From Berkiella sp964606325 (GTDB lineage Bacteria; Pseudomonadota; Gammaproteobacteria; Berkiellales; Berkiellaceae): a stretch of 64,000 nucleotides of DNA. Location: assembly GCA_964606325.1 (NCBI GenBank), contig CAZSGE010000006.1:1-64000 (forward strand). The letters run 5' to 3'. Positions 17,903 to 26,822 of this stretch are shown one piece after another. The stretch's first letter is position 1. Each line of letters begins with the position of its first letter. The notes beneath the pieces were generated by a model. That model was not told where the DNA came from. It worked only from the letters and a program-made list of their open reading frames with translations, and searched no databases. Made by a program: the position numbers and the translations under genes.

Positions 17903-20599
17903 TTATTTTTTGGGGGGCCGCACAGGTATTGGCCTGACAATAGCAGGGTTAGATGTAGGCAAAGTTTGTTGTAGTTGCTTTTGTGGTGTTTGTGCAAGAG
18001 GCCTTGACTCTGTGGTCTTGTCTTGACTCGGTGGCTGATTTTCCTGCGATTGCTCTCTTACTTCAGGTATAACAGTTGGCCATTTTTTGGCAGGCTTAAT
18101 CTCTTTTAAATAGGCTTTAGCACGCGTTGGACCTATGGCTTGAATTAATTCATATTCTTTTAATTTATTCCCATAGTTATTCAGTAATAAGTTAATCATA
18201 TCATCATGTTTGTATCTTGCCGCCAGGTTAAGGGACTCTACTTTTTGTCTTCTTCCAATTGCATCAGAACACCTCTTAAGTAAATGCATCACCACTATTT
18301 TTTTATTGTAGAAAACCGCAGAAGAAAAAGCATCCTCAATAATATAATCCGGTATTCGTAATAGAGGATCATCTAACATTGAATTGATTGTTTTTAGATC
18401 GCCATGATCAGCGGCATCACGAAATATTTGTAAATCATCCATCTTAGCATATGCGCTTTGGCGCTCTTCAACCCTATTTAAAGCTTTTTCTTTTTTGGCT
18501 GCTTCTTTCCACACCGCTCTGATATTTGCCTTATACTTAATTATTTCATTTCGAAATCTTTGTTGTACTTCGTTCAATTGAGCAAGTTGGGCTGAATGTT
18601 CAATTAAAGATTTTGTCTCCTTTTCTACAAGCAGAGGTTTTGCTATCAATAGGTTGGTTAAAAGATACAAATAGGTATCTTGATCCATTTCGCTAGGATG
18701 TAATAGTAAATCTTTGAAGGTTTCTTGCAATGCCTTATTTTGTAGCAACATCTTGGTATCGAGACTATCGATTCCATATCTTTCTTTGATATACTTCACA
18801 AAGCCTGTTAAATGCGCTTTAAAAGCGCTATCAACAGCATCTTTGTCTAACACCCAAGCGCGTGTCTTGTGGGCCTTTACATATTGTTCCCATTCCTTAG
18901 GATTGTTCTTTAATTTATCGATATAATACAATACTCGATAAATAGGCAAATAATAAAACTGCCAAGCTTTCTCTCGACGACTTATACTCTTGCTAACAAT
19001 GTCACGCGGTGAAATTTTATCTATAGTCACTTTTTTTTCGGGGACTTCTTGATAGAGTGAAAATGCCTTGGCAATAAACACATCTTCAAGATTTGCGATA
19101 GGATTATCTTGATGTGAAGATACTTCATACTTACCCGCACGCCACTTGGTAACAGCTGGCACAAGTGAAGGACCTTTTAGCATGAACGATGTGATCACCG
19201 AGAGTATTCTTTCAAAAGTCTTTTCATCATCGGGAATGGAATGGCCAGTATTCCACAGCTGATCAGCGACAACAGCACCACAATACTCAGTGCCTAATAA
19301 CCGTATTAAATCTTCTTTGCCTGCGTCTTTTGCTTTTTTCATGAAATCAGCGGCCACAGATAAGGTGACATTATTGTCATAGAGGTTTTGTAGCAATAAG
19401 ATTGGATCCTCTAGCGTTTGAACACCAAAGGTTGGACAAAGCCAATGCTGAGCATCAAGAACGCCTTGTGTTGTCTCATCTGGATAAAATTTTTGCGTTT
19501 CAATTGATTTAACAATCGAAAGATCTCCATTTAAACTAATGTATCCCTCAAAAGTATGCGGGTGAATTTGGGCATGCCTTACTGCGATTGTGCCACCAAA
19601 ACTTTGACCAAACATAAAAAAGGGTTTTTCTTTTAACTGAGCTAAACCCGCATGTAATGATAAGGGTGACTGTTTGAGTGTATTGAAAGCATGATGAATG
19701 CTCTCTTGTACTTTTTCATGAAGCTCGCGCGGCATTTCAAGCTGATAGGTTTCACCTAATTTGAGCAAATCTACTAGATTTAAACGTACAACCGCAATAT
19801 CTTGTCGAATGATGTAATCAAGCATTTCGTTATACATATTTGGCGTGTAAAGCTCTCCCCCCCCGCCGTAAACTTCCACGCAAACAGCTTTAACCTGTTG
19901 TGGTACATAAGCGACATAACCAATAGGTGTGCCATCTGCTAAAGATAATGGTTTGCCTTCGGGATAACCCAGAGTCAGCGCGGGATCTATGCCTTTTTCA
20001 TAACCCGCCAGATTGTGAATAGTCGTGTGAGTAAAACTTTTCTGGGTATATCTTGCATCTTGCTTATTGCTAGAAGGTTCTTTGCTCGGCAAAATAAGCC
20101 GCGCAAAGTTGGGCAACTCCTCTTCATAAAGCAGGGGAAATTGATCGTTGGTGTAAAGTAGTTTAACAATTTCAAGCTCTTCACCTTCAATAGCTTTTTG
20201 CACTGCCCTATTAATTTCTGCCTGGGTAATCACTCGCTTAAAAGTTTGAATAAGTACTCTAACCACTTCAACATGGCCATAAGCGGCCGCCATATGAAAT
20301 GCATCTAAAATACTATTAGTATGCATAAACTGGTGATAATTTAGTAAGGCGCGAATGTTATGAATATTTCCATCATAACCATTTAACATCAACAGTTGAT
20401 TTTTGGTTTCGCTTGATAGCTTCTGCAATATCTTGGTATGCCCTGCAGTAATCGCCAAATCATAGAGGATTAGTTGCGTCGGTTCATCAAGATCAAGCCC
20501 TTCGATGCCGTCTATATCACCCTTTTTGGCCAGTTCACACAAATGAGTGTCAACCTCTACATAGCCATTTTCCTTTAATTTTTGAAATGCGGTATGCAT
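17903..20599 (-). CDS. Alpha/beta hydrolase flanked by ankyrin-type repeats (candidate effector)
   Basis: An 898-residue protein starting at ATG 20599; a TTG one codon earlier is the alternative. Residues about 1-175 form ankyrin-like helix pairs (AFHMAAAYGHVEVVRVLIQ, AIEGEELEIVKLLY). A serine-hydrolase core follows: VEVYGGGGELY near 236, nucleophile GQSFGG with Ser333, likely Asp408 in NLYDNN, and His453 in NTGHSIP, the order of a prolyl-oligopeptidase/esterase fold. About 650-735 is coiled coil (KEAAKKEKALNRVEERQ). About 740-835 has further ankyrin-type repeats, and the tail (840-898) is rich in Pro and Gln. There is no signal peptide. I do not know the substrate. The architecture resembles intracellular-pathogen effectors. 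Confidence 0.78.
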   Translation of the reverse strand: MHTAFQKLKENGYVEVDTHLCELAKKGDIDGIEGLDLDEPTQLILYDLAITAGHTKILQKLSSETKNQLLMLNGYDGNIHNIRALLNYHQFMHTNSILDAFHMAAAYGHVEVVRVLIQTFKRVITQAEINRAVQKAIEGEELEIVKLLYTNDQFPLLYEEELPNFARLILPSKEPSSNKQDARYTQKSFTHTTIHNLAGYEKGIDPALTLGYPEGKPLSLADGTPIGYVAYVPQQVKAVCVEVYGGGGELYTPNMYNEMLDYIIRQDIAVVRLNLVDLLKLGETYQLEMPRELHEKVQESIHHAFNTLKQSPLSLHAGLAQLKEKPFFMFGQSFGGTIAVRHAQIHPHTFEGYISLNGDLSIVKSIETQKFYPDETTQGVLDAQHWLCPTFGVQTLEDPILLLQNLYDNNVTLSVAADFMKKAKDAGKEDLIRLLGTEYCGAVVADQLWNTGHSIPDDEKTFERILSVITSFMLKGPSLVPAVTKWRAGKYEVSSHQDNPIANLEDVFIAKAFSLYQEVPEKKVTIDKISPRDIVSKSISRREKAWQFYYLPIYRVLYYIDKLKNNPKEWEQYVKAHKTRAWVLDKDAVDSAFKAHLTGFVKYIKERYGIDSLDTKMLLQNKALQETFKDLLLHPSEMDQDTYLYLLTNLLIAKPLLVEKETKSLIEHSAQLAQLNEVQQRFRNEIIKYKANIRAVWKEAAKKEKALNRVEERQSAYAKMDDLQIFRDAADHGDLKTINSMLDDPLLRIPDYIIEDAFSSAVFYNKKIVVMHLLKRCSDAIGRRQKVESLNLAARYKHDDMINLLLNNYGNKLKEYELIQAIGPTRAKAYLKEIKPAKKWPTVIPEVREQSQENQPPSQDKTTESRPLAQTPQKQLQQTLPTSNPAIVRPIPVRPPKK

Positions 20600-20938
20600 C
20601 AATTAATTCACTCTTACGCACTATTTATCTTGTATAATTTGACCATTCGTAATGTTTGAAGTTCAGTGTATTTTGATCATTCTTGCGTAATATGTGTATG
20701 TGCGCTGAACTACGCACCCTAATATACTAGCTATTTGTTGATTGAGAAGATCACTGATTCGATATTTTTATCGAGACGGATGTCCTTATTTCTGAATTTA
20801 TGCACAGATTACATTCTCATATATCTTTCACTGCAACATCACTAGTTGTTGCTTTTAAACACTAGTTTTTGTATACCTGATGAAAGAAGTATTACACATT
20901 CTATTCATTCACAGTGATCGCACCTGTTGGAGGCGCTC
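20600..20938. other. Intergenic region between divergent genes
   Basis: 339 bp separate the start of the minus-strand hydrolase gene from the DUF2608 gene, so promoters for both should lie here. The DNA is AT-rich. One small hairpin (GCAACA 20833-20838 with TGTTGC 20847-20852) and a repeated ACTAGT (20841 and 20861) are visible. I find no promoter good enough to mark and no open reading frame worth calling. Confidence 0.5.
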
Positions 20939-22177
20939 ATGCCTAAGCCAAAAACCTTAAAAAAAATTCATGCAAGCGAACACTCCAAAATATTTGAAAC
21001 TGATTGCTTCAAAGATGGGGTTTATTTCATTGATAAGTATCGGTTGCAATGTAAAATATTGTCTTTATTTGATCTTGATAATACTTTATTGAGTTATCGA
21101 CACACGCTGGGAACCGATCAATGGTTTGATTTTGACTTTAATGCCTTTATTAGCCAAGGAAAATCACCCGCCCAAGCCAAAGACGCGACATTACAATATT
21201 ACCTTAATCTTGTGAAAAGAATTCACTCTGAAGATGTTTATGCCGTTGAAGAAGATACACCGGCACAAGTTCGAAAGATTCAAGGCTTGGGTGTTCAAAC
21301 GCTTATTTTGACGAGCCGAGGCGATTACTTATTAGAAAAAACAAATGAACAGCTAAGTCAATTTGAACTAAATTTTAACAACAGCGCTTATCAAGGTTTA
21401 GAGAAAAAACTACCTCAAAGCCCTGAGGGCTTATTTACACGTGGAATGTTTCTAACAGGTGGAGCAAACAAAGGCGAGTGCTTGTTAACTGTACTTCCAG
21501 AGTTTGAAACACTACCTGAATTAATCATCATGTGGGACGACAAATTAAGCAATTTAGAAAAAGTGCGTGACGCCATTCAAAAATATAATGATACCAAAGC
21601 TGCACAAGCTAAGTCACCACAGGATGTATTTAAACCTATCAAATTTATTGGGATCCGTTATAGTAAATTGGATCATCTCATCAAAAATATTAACCCGGAG
21701 ATCGTTGCTTTACAAAAACGATATTTTGATCGCGTTCTCTCTGACGAAGATGCTGCTCTGCTTTTAAAAGGTCAAACCAAAAAAGTTCGCCGCAACTACG
21801 TGGATATTGATTTTAGACCACAAGCAAACAATGTGATCCTTTCTGTTTGCAAACCAGACACCTATAAGTTACTTAAGGATATTGAACCACACTTAGAAAA
21901 GCACTCAACACCAAGTGCTATTCGATCTTTTAAAAATAAAGAAAAGTTAGCATCTCAATTTGAGTTCACCGTCACTGAATTTGAAAAATTATTTCATCTA
22001 TTAAGTCAACATGGATTAATTGATCCATCACAATTTGATGCCCTCTCGCCCATATTCAACACATCCCCCACGATCCTCACAACTCTTTATCAAGCGCAAA
22101 CCAGTAACGCGAACCTAAAGCTTACTCCACCACCTAAAGTAATCCCCATTACTGAAAGACATGGGCTGCATCAGTGA
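20939..22177 (+). CDS. DUF2608 HAD-like protein
   Basis: A 412-residue haloacid-dehalogenase-like protein of the DUF2608 kind, known from Legionella, Coxiella and chlamydia-type intracellular bacteria. HAD motif I is FDLDNTLL with Asp45 and Asp47, motif II is ILTSRGD (about 121-127), a Lys lies in GANKGEC, and motif IV is MWDDKLSN with Asp200-Asp201. All catalytic positions are therefore intact, and a phosphatase activity is likely. The C-terminal 150 residues are helical and unassigned. The start is the ATG at 20939, 6 nt after TTGGAGG; a TTG four codons upstream overlaps that site. No signal peptide is apparent. The substrate is unknown. Confidence 0.83.
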   Translation: MPKPKTLKKIHASEHSKIFETDCFKDGVYFIDKYRLQCKILSLFDLDNTLLSYRHTLGTDQWFDFDFNAFISQGKSPAQAKDATLQYYLNLVKRIHSEDVYAVEEDTPAQVRKIQGLGVQTLILTSRGDYLLEKTNEQLSQFELNFNNSAYQGLEKKLPQSPEGLFTRGMFLTGGANKGECLLTVLPEFETLPELIIMWDDKLSNLEKVRDAIQKYNDTKAAQAKSPQDVFKPIKFIGIRYSKLDHLIKNINPEIVALQKRYFDRVLSDEDAALLLKGQTKKVRRNYVDIDFRPQANNVILSVCKPDTYKLLKDIEPHLEKHSTPSAIRSFKNKEKLASQFEFTVTEFEKLFHLLSQHGLIDPSQFDALSPIFNTSPTILTTLYQAQTSNANLKLTPPPKVIPITERHGLHQ

Positions 22178-22402
22178 AATAGCTGAAATTTGTTTGATTT
22201 TTTAATCTGTTCATTGTATTTTTAGCCATGTTTCTTAGCTGCGTAATAACATGGCTATGTTGCTTTCTTATTTATGCCAATCCTTTTGCAAGCATGGGCT
22301 ATTTTTTAGCTTTCATGCCATCATTCAAAAATTTGCTGGTTATTCCTAATGTTTCTCTCTCCTTATCATAAATTTATCAACACATAAATAAGGAATAGGC
22401 AA

Positions 22403-23617
22403 ATGAAGGGAATACTATCATGGCTCGGTGGATTTATTCAGCAAACAGTGCAAACAAACACCGCAATGGAAATTGCGGGTGACATAGCCGATATCCGCTT
22501 TGATCATAAACGTGGAGAAGGGATTTGGAGCCTTGTTGTCACATCATTGGTCGCCGGTGGTGGCGCAACACTTTTTGTTTTAGAACCCGCCATCAACAAC
22601 TATTTTAAAACCATTATATTGCAAGGATTACCCTTTTTAGGAAACGTTGCATCCACTGTTTTTGTTGGTGTGATTGGTGCTTGGTTCGGTGGTGGTTTTG
22701 GCGCAAATGTCTCAAAAGAACTGATAAGATATTATAACGCCCGAGGCGGAAATCATACCAATTCTGATTACAACAACTTGGATGCAAAAGTACAAGATAT
22801 CATCACCGCCAACCCCACTTTTTTTAATCAGCAACCAGATTTAGAGCAAGGACAAAACCCATTATTAATGCAAGGTCTTGATCAACACCAATTTACTGGT
22901 TTATTAAATAAAATTGTTGATCTCATTGATGAACATAGAGGCGACGGCAGCGCCGCACATGATGAATATAAAAGAGTATTACTTGCTGCAACCCAACAAT
23001 TAAATTTAATGCCTCTCGCAGAACTCCTCAATAAAAATTTAGCTAAGAGGGATGCACGTATTGATGGCTCCCTTCAAATTGCTAACTACATTAACAACTT
23101 GCCGCAAAATGTCCTCAATAATCTAGCTGATCGTGCTGTTGCACGCCAAGCAGGTCAACCAGTACAACAAGCCAGGCTATTAAGGAGACGCAGACCTCTA
23201 AGAAGAGAGCTTGCCGTACAACCCAATGCTAACCTTGAGCATGTAGATATAGCACAGCCTGCTCCTTTAGCTGGGCCAAATCTGGTTGACGCCCAAGCCT
23301 TGCCTCTCAACCCCCAAGCACAACATGTACCACCGGCAATGGAACCTGTGCCTCTCATGAATGCAAACCAGCCAAATCATCCAATTTACAAAAATACCTA
23401 TGAGCATTTTATGAATCTTAATCATGCCAGAGTGGTCGATCCACGGCGCAGCCCCCGTATCAAGCCTACGGATCCTGATTTTGTGTTATCAGAGGAAAAA
23501 AGAAATGCGCTTTTGTATCAGCTGCAAGTGACAATGCACCAGCAAGCCGACAAGAAAGAAAAAGATCGCACAATGGCGCAGCCCGTCAGTAGTTTAGTTC
23601 GCGGGGTACACCGTTAA
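22403..23617 (+). CDS. Hypothetical membrane protein with Pro/Ala/Arg-rich C-terminal half
   Basis: A 404-residue orphan protein with a good start (ATAAGGAATAGG before the ATG). After an amphipathic N-terminus come two hydrophobic, glycine-rich segments at about 42-62 and 75-100 (SLVVTSLVAGGGATLFVL; VASTVFVGVIGAWFGGGFG), probably a membrane hairpin. Residues 110-240 are soluble and helical. From about 245 the protein is low complexity: an Arg-rich patch (LLRRRRPLRRE), then Pro/Ala/Gln-rich sequence to residue 340. The hairpin-plus-disordered-tail layout is similar to proteins inserted in host vacuole membranes by intracellular bacteria. I do not recognise the family. Confidence 0.72.
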   Translation: MKGILSWLGGFIQQTVQTNTAMEIAGDIADIRFDHKRGEGIWSLVVTSLVAGGGATLFVLEPAINNYFKTIILQGLPFLGNVASTVFVGVIGAWFGGGFGANVSKELIRYYNARGGNHTNSDYNNLDAKVQDIITANPTFFNQQPDLEQGQNPLLMQGLDQHQFTGLLNKIVDLIDEHRGDGSAAHDEYKRVLLAATQQLNLMPLAELLNKNLAKRDARIDGSLQIANYINNLPQNVLNNLADRAVARQAGQPVQQARLLRRRRPLRRELAVQPNANLEHVDIAQPAPLAGPNLVDAQALPLNPQAQHVPPAMEPVPLMNANQPNHPIYKNTYEHFMNLNHARVVDPRRSPRIKPTDPDFVLSEEKRNALLYQLQVTMHQQADKKEKDRTMAQPVSSLVRGVHR

Positions 23618-23626
23618 TACAATTGT

Positions 23627-23656
23627 AAAAAAAGGGAAGCATAAAGCTTCCCTTTT
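23627..23656 (-). terminator. Bidirectional rho-independent terminator
   Basis: A 9-bp perfect stem AAGGGAAGC (23632-23640) / GCTTCCCTT (23646-23654) with a 5-nt loop. On the minus strand it is followed by seven T residues, and on plus by a shorter run of four. It lies between the convergent genes ending at 23617 (+) and 23679 (-), so it probably ends both, most strongly the minus-strand gene. Confidence 0.8.
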
Positions 23657-23678
23657 GCGCGCGCTGTTTGAATACATA

Positions 23679-24902
23679 TCAAGATAGAAGGTTTTTGATG
23701 CGTGTGTAATCTTTTTTATCGCTTTGCTTTGGCACTTCAAGCTGACTGCCTGGCATCTGGATTGCAACCGTATCTGAACTTGTTTTACGTCGAGTTGTCG
23801 AAAATACCAAAGCAGGTTGAGAATCAACTCTAACGTCTTGTGTTTGATGTGTAATGACTTTTGTTTTGGTAGTGGTTTTGGTAGCATTTATGACAACATC
23901 CTTCTTAACACCAAGATAGGTTTTGTGTAAATGTCTTACCATGTCATTTTCTCCGTCCAATTCTAATCGTTTCAAAATTGCATCAACGTGATTCGGAAAC
24001 CATAGCGCATCAAGCTTCCATAATATTTCTCTACCAGCTTTGCCTTCTTTTCCTATGGTATTTAAAATACTACGAATATCTAGAGCATTTTCTTTTGATG
24101 TCATCAGGTAATCAAATACCAATTTAACATCTTTTTCTTTGGCAAAAACATAGGCTTGTTGTTTAGCTAAAGCACTGACATGTCCATACAACATACAAAA
24201 TGTTTTCATATCATTGCATTGAGCGGCGCGCATAAACACTGAATCAAAACCTCTTCCAAGTTTAATTCTATCGGTGAGCTCCTTTTGTTCTAAAATATCG
24301 GCTAATACATCGAATCGTTTATGCGTATATAAAGCTTCTATGATTTGACCTTTCATTGATGGGTAACCTTTGAATATGTCAAATGCCTCCAAAATACAAT
24401 CCCTACTTCCATGAAGAGCAATCAAATTGATAGCATCATTTTGATGCGCATAAGTTACATTGGTTGCTATCATTTTCACGATTTCTTTCTTTCTAGCGAT
24501 TAATGCCATTTTAAGGGCGTTTAATCGAATGTCATCACCAATCTTATCGTCTGATATTTTACCAAACTCATCTTCTAAAGCGCTAAGCTGAAGATGATCT
24601 CCAGTTTTTGCTACCAAGCTATAACGTACTTCGATATGTTCAGCTTTAAATGGCTTGGGCTTAACATCAAGAACATTTACTTGTTTTCTAGCTGCCGCTG
24701 GCGAAGGTAATGCCGCTAAATGCGGACCATATTGGACATTATCTTGAGTAGCCACAACGACGCCTGCCCTTTGGGTTAGCATACCATTTAGCCGTCGAAT
24801 ATGTTCTTGAAGAGATTGCACTTGATTTTCTAATTGTTTGATTCGATGTATATATTGTTGTTCAGAAACTGGAGCACCAGAAGTAAAAGGGGTATAAAGC
24901 AT
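23679..24902 (-). CDS. Coiled-coil protein with ankyrin-like helical repeats
   Basis: A 407-residue orphan protein. Residues about 13-42 form a coiled coil (YIHRIKQLENQVQSLQEHIR). Residues 120-340 consist of helix pairs of 30-35 residues typical of degenerate ankyrin repeats (LNALKMALIARKKEIVKMI; VFMRAAQCNDMKTFCMLYGH). The C-terminus (345-407) is polar, with KTTTKTK and Ser/Thr-rich sequence. There is no signal peptide or membrane segment. It converges on the 22403 gene and shares a terminator with it. It resembles Legionella-type ankyrin effectors in architecture, but no enzyme domain is visible. Confidence 0.72.
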   Translation of the reverse strand: MLYTPFTSGAPVSEQQYIHRIKQLENQVQSLQEHIRRLNGMLTQRAGVVVATQDNVQYGPHLAALPSPAAARKQVNVLDVKPKPFKAEHIEVRYSLVAKTGDHLQLSALEDEFGKISDDKIGDDIRLNALKMALIARKKEIVKMIATNVTYAHQNDAINLIALHGSRDCILEAFDIFKGYPSMKGQIIEALYTHKRFDVLADILEQKELTDRIKLGRGFDSVFMRAAQCNDMKTFCMLYGHVSALAKQQAYVFAKEKDVKLVFDYLMTSKENALDIRSILNTIGKEGKAGREILWKLDALWFPNHVDAILKRLELDGENDMVRHLHKTYLGVKKDVVINATKTTTKTKVITHQTQDVRVDSQPALVFSTTRRKTSSDTVAIQMPGSQLEVPKQSDKKDYTRIKNLLS

Positions 24903-25316
24903 AAAATTTCCTAATATTATATTTAATATGCGGAATTTTAAGCAAAGCTAATAACGCAAACAAGTTATAATAAAATCTACTATGATTCTCAAAATACTAA
25001 TCATGTCATGAATATATCTATTTGCTGTCGAGAAATGTTTTAACGTTTATTGATAGCTGCCGTTATGTTTAAAGTTATTTTCTTAGTGTATTGATTGGGG
25101 CTCAATCAAATTCGCAACTTTAAATTGTCTCAATGTGTTATAGGGAGCTGATTTTGCTTAATCGACCCAAAACGAGTTTTTAAAAGATATTTTCTAATTA
25201 GCTGATGACACGAAACTGTGTATCGTCGCCTATAAATCTGGTTTGCTGATCATTAGATAAATGATAAAGATGAGGTAGAATGTCCACTGTAAATGTGGTG
25301 CCACAAGGAAAGTTAT
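24903..25316. other. AT-rich intergenic region
   Basis: 414 bp between the divergent 24902 gene and the HIT gene. It is strongly AT-rich and has short in-frame stops in all frames. No hairpin, repeat or RNA signature stands out. Promoters for both genes must lie here, but no single site is convincing. It marks the right boundary of the orphan-gene island. Confidence 0.5.
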
Positions 25317-25649
25317 ATGACAGACTGCCTATTTTGCAAAATGGTTACCGTGGATGTGCCTACCCATAAGCTTTATGAAGATGATCATATTTTTGTGATT
25401 AAAGATATTCATCCTAAAGCCCGGGTGCATTTATTAGTTATACCAAAATTGCATATAGACAGTTTAAATGAGGCCAACGAAGCACATGCGCCTCTATTAG
25501 GTTATATGATGGCATCACTGAAAAATTTTGCAAAAGAACAAGGTTTAGATTCTTTTCGCACCATTGTGAATACAGGCAAAGGCAGTGGCCAAACCATTTT
25601 TCACTTGCATCTACATTTGTTAGGTGGAAACAATATTTCACCATTTTAG
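25317..25649 (+). CDS. HIT family nucleotide-binding protein
   Basis: A 110-residue histidine-triad protein (HinT-like purine nucleoside phosphoramidase family), cytosolic. The triad HLHLHLL is near the C-terminus (about 100-106). The N-terminal CLFCK zinc-type cysteines and the HLLVIPKLH strand are present. I start at ATG 25317, 6 nt after AAGGAA; an upstream in-frame ATG at 25293 adds eight residues and has no ribosome site. It directly precedes tatA (9 bp), an arrangement seen in several gammaproteobacteria. Confidence 0.94.
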   Translation: MTDCLFCKMVTVDVPTHKLYEDDHIFVIKDIHPKARVHLLVIPKLHIDSLNEANEAHAPLLGYMMASLKNFAKEQGLDSFRTIVNTGKGSGQTIFHLHLHLLGGNNISPF

Positions 25650-25658
25650 GAGAACATC

Positions 25659-25838
25659 ATGGGTATCGCTGGTAATAGTCCTTGGTCATTGTTACTTATT
25701 TTAGTTATCGTCATATTGTTATTTGGAACCAAAAGATTGCAAAGCATTGGCGAAGATCTCGGTAAAGCCCTCAAAGGTTTTAAAAAAGGCATGCGTGAAG
25801 TAGAAGAAGAAACTCAAAGTAAGAAGACCGATGTTTGA
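25659..25838 (+). CDS. tatA: Sec-independent translocase protein TatA
   Basis: A 59-residue protein read directly from the bases. It has one N-terminal membrane helix (WSLLLILVIVILLFG), the FGTKRL hinge and an amphipathic helix (GEDLGKALKGFKKGMREVEEE). TatA polymerises into the pore that moves folded twin-arginine proteins across the inner membrane. AGGAGA lies 6 nt before the ATG. The stop overlaps the first 8 nt of tatB. It is short for TatA, as the acidic C-terminal tail is reduced. Confidence 0.95.
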   Translation: MGIAGNSPWSLLLILVIVILLFGTKRLQSIGEDLGKALKGFKKGMREVEEETQSKKTDV

Positions 25839-26025
25839 AATTGGCTTTTGGGAATTAGTGGTGGTTGGTCTTGTAGCCCTTTGGGTGTTAGGCCCATCAC
25901 GGTTACCTGCGGTTGCGCGCGTCTTTGCGCGCTGGTTGAGCCGCGCAAAAAGTTCCTATCAAAGTATCAAACAAGAATTTGTAGAAGAAATTGAGCGTTC
26001 CACCCCCAACAATAAAAAAGAATAA
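25831..26025 (+). CDS. tatB: Sec-independent translocase protein TatB
   Basis: A 64-residue TatB, the receptor subunit that binds twin-arginine signals together with TatC. It begins MFEIGFWELVVVGLVALWVLG and continues with PSRLPAVARVFARWL, the TatB-type glycine-proline hinge (LGPSRLP). The usual long C-terminal tail is missing: E. coli TatB has 171 residues, so this is a very short form. It overlaps tatA by 8 nt and is followed within 5 nt by tatC. Fe-S or heme enzymes exported by Tat were not seen in the window. Confidence 0.93.
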   Translation: MFEIGFWELVVVGLVALWVLGPSRLPAVARVFARWLSRAKSSYQSIKQEFVEEIERSTPNNKKE

Positions 26026-26029
26026 TATT

Positions 26030-26764
26030 GTGGATTCCGTTGAAAAATATATTCCGCATTTAATCGAATTACGTAAGCGTTTATTACATTGTTGTTTAGC
26101 TTATGTGATTGTGCTTATCCCTTTAATTGTTTATAGCAGTGAACTTTACACTCTGATTGCCCAACCTATTTTAAAAACTTTACCCAAGGGCGGCATGCTG
26201 ATTGCCACTGAAGTGGTAACCCCCTTCACTGCCCCCATCAAACTAGCTTTGTTTACCACCACCGTTTTTCTTATTCCTTATTTTTTATATCACGCTTGGA
26301 CATTTGTTAAGCCAGGTTTGTACAAAAACGAAAAGCGCGCCATCTTGCCGGTATTATTTTTATCTACCCTTTTATTTTACACTGGCATGGCCTTTGCACA
26401 TTTTTTAGTCTGCCCACTAGCGTTAAGCTTTTTTAGCCAAATTGCACCACAGGGTGTTACCGTGATGACAGACATCACGCACTATTTAGATTTTGTCTTG
26501 GTGCTGTACTTTGCTTTTGGGGTTTCTTTTCAAGTTCCCATCATCACTTTTTTGCTGATTCGCGTTGGCATTACAAGCGTTGAGGCGCTCAAAAAGCAGC
26601 GCCCTTACATTATCGTAGCCGCTTTTGTGATCGGCATGGTATTAACGCCGCCGGATGTAGTATCGCAGTGTTTGTTAGCCATTCCTTTGCTGGGATTATT
26701 TGAGAGCGGGTTGTTAATGGCAAAGTGGTTTATTCCTGCCAAGAAAAATCTTATTTCTGCATAA
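26030..26764 (+). CDS. tatC: Sec-independent translocase protein TatC
   Basis: A 244-residue polytopic inner-membrane protein with six membrane segments. It is the core of the Tat receptor and binds twin-arginine signals. The conserved N-terminal HLIELRKRLL and the loop FVKPGLYKNEKR are intact. I chose GTG 26030 because it gives the normal short N-terminus before HLIELRKR; an in-frame TTG at 25991 would add 13 residues inside tatB. It ends the HIT-tatABC operon. Confidence 0.95.
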   Translation: MDSVEKYIPHLIELRKRLLHCCLAYVIVLIPLIVYSSELYTLIAQPILKTLPKGGMLIATEVVTPFTAPIKLALFTTTVFLIPYFLYHAWTFVKPGLYKNEKRAILPVLFLSTLLFYTGMAFAHFLVCPLALSFFSQIAPQGVTVMTDITHYLDFVLVLYFAFGVSFQVPIITFLLIRVGITSVEALKKQRPYIIVAAFVIGMVLTPPDVVSQCLLAIPLLGLFESGLLMAKWFIPAKKNLISA

Positions 26765-26793
26765 CTAAAAATCTGAAAGGCGATAGGGAATTC

Positions 26794-26822
26794 TTAAAGG
26801 GGAGAATCGCTCTCCCCTTTAA
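26794..26822 (+). terminator. Strong hairpin after tatC
   Basis: A perfect 12-bp stem TTAAAGGGGAGA (26794-26805) / TCTCCCCTTTAA (26811-26822) with a 5-nt loop, 29 bp after the tatC stop. There is no T-run on either strand, so it may be an RNA-stabilising or weak terminator hairpin. A second smaller element GGCCC-TTT-GGGC followed by TTTT lies at 26866-26881 and could complete termination on plus. Confidence 0.5.

Noticed and set aside
23594..23887. Open frame on minus across the terminator at 23627-23656
   Set aside because: It lies in another frame of the larger minus-strand gene and crosses a strong terminator.
24903..25316. Possible RNA gene or small ORF in the 414-bp gap
   Set aside because: No stable hairpin with T-run, no tRNA-like TPsiC sequence, and stops in every frame.
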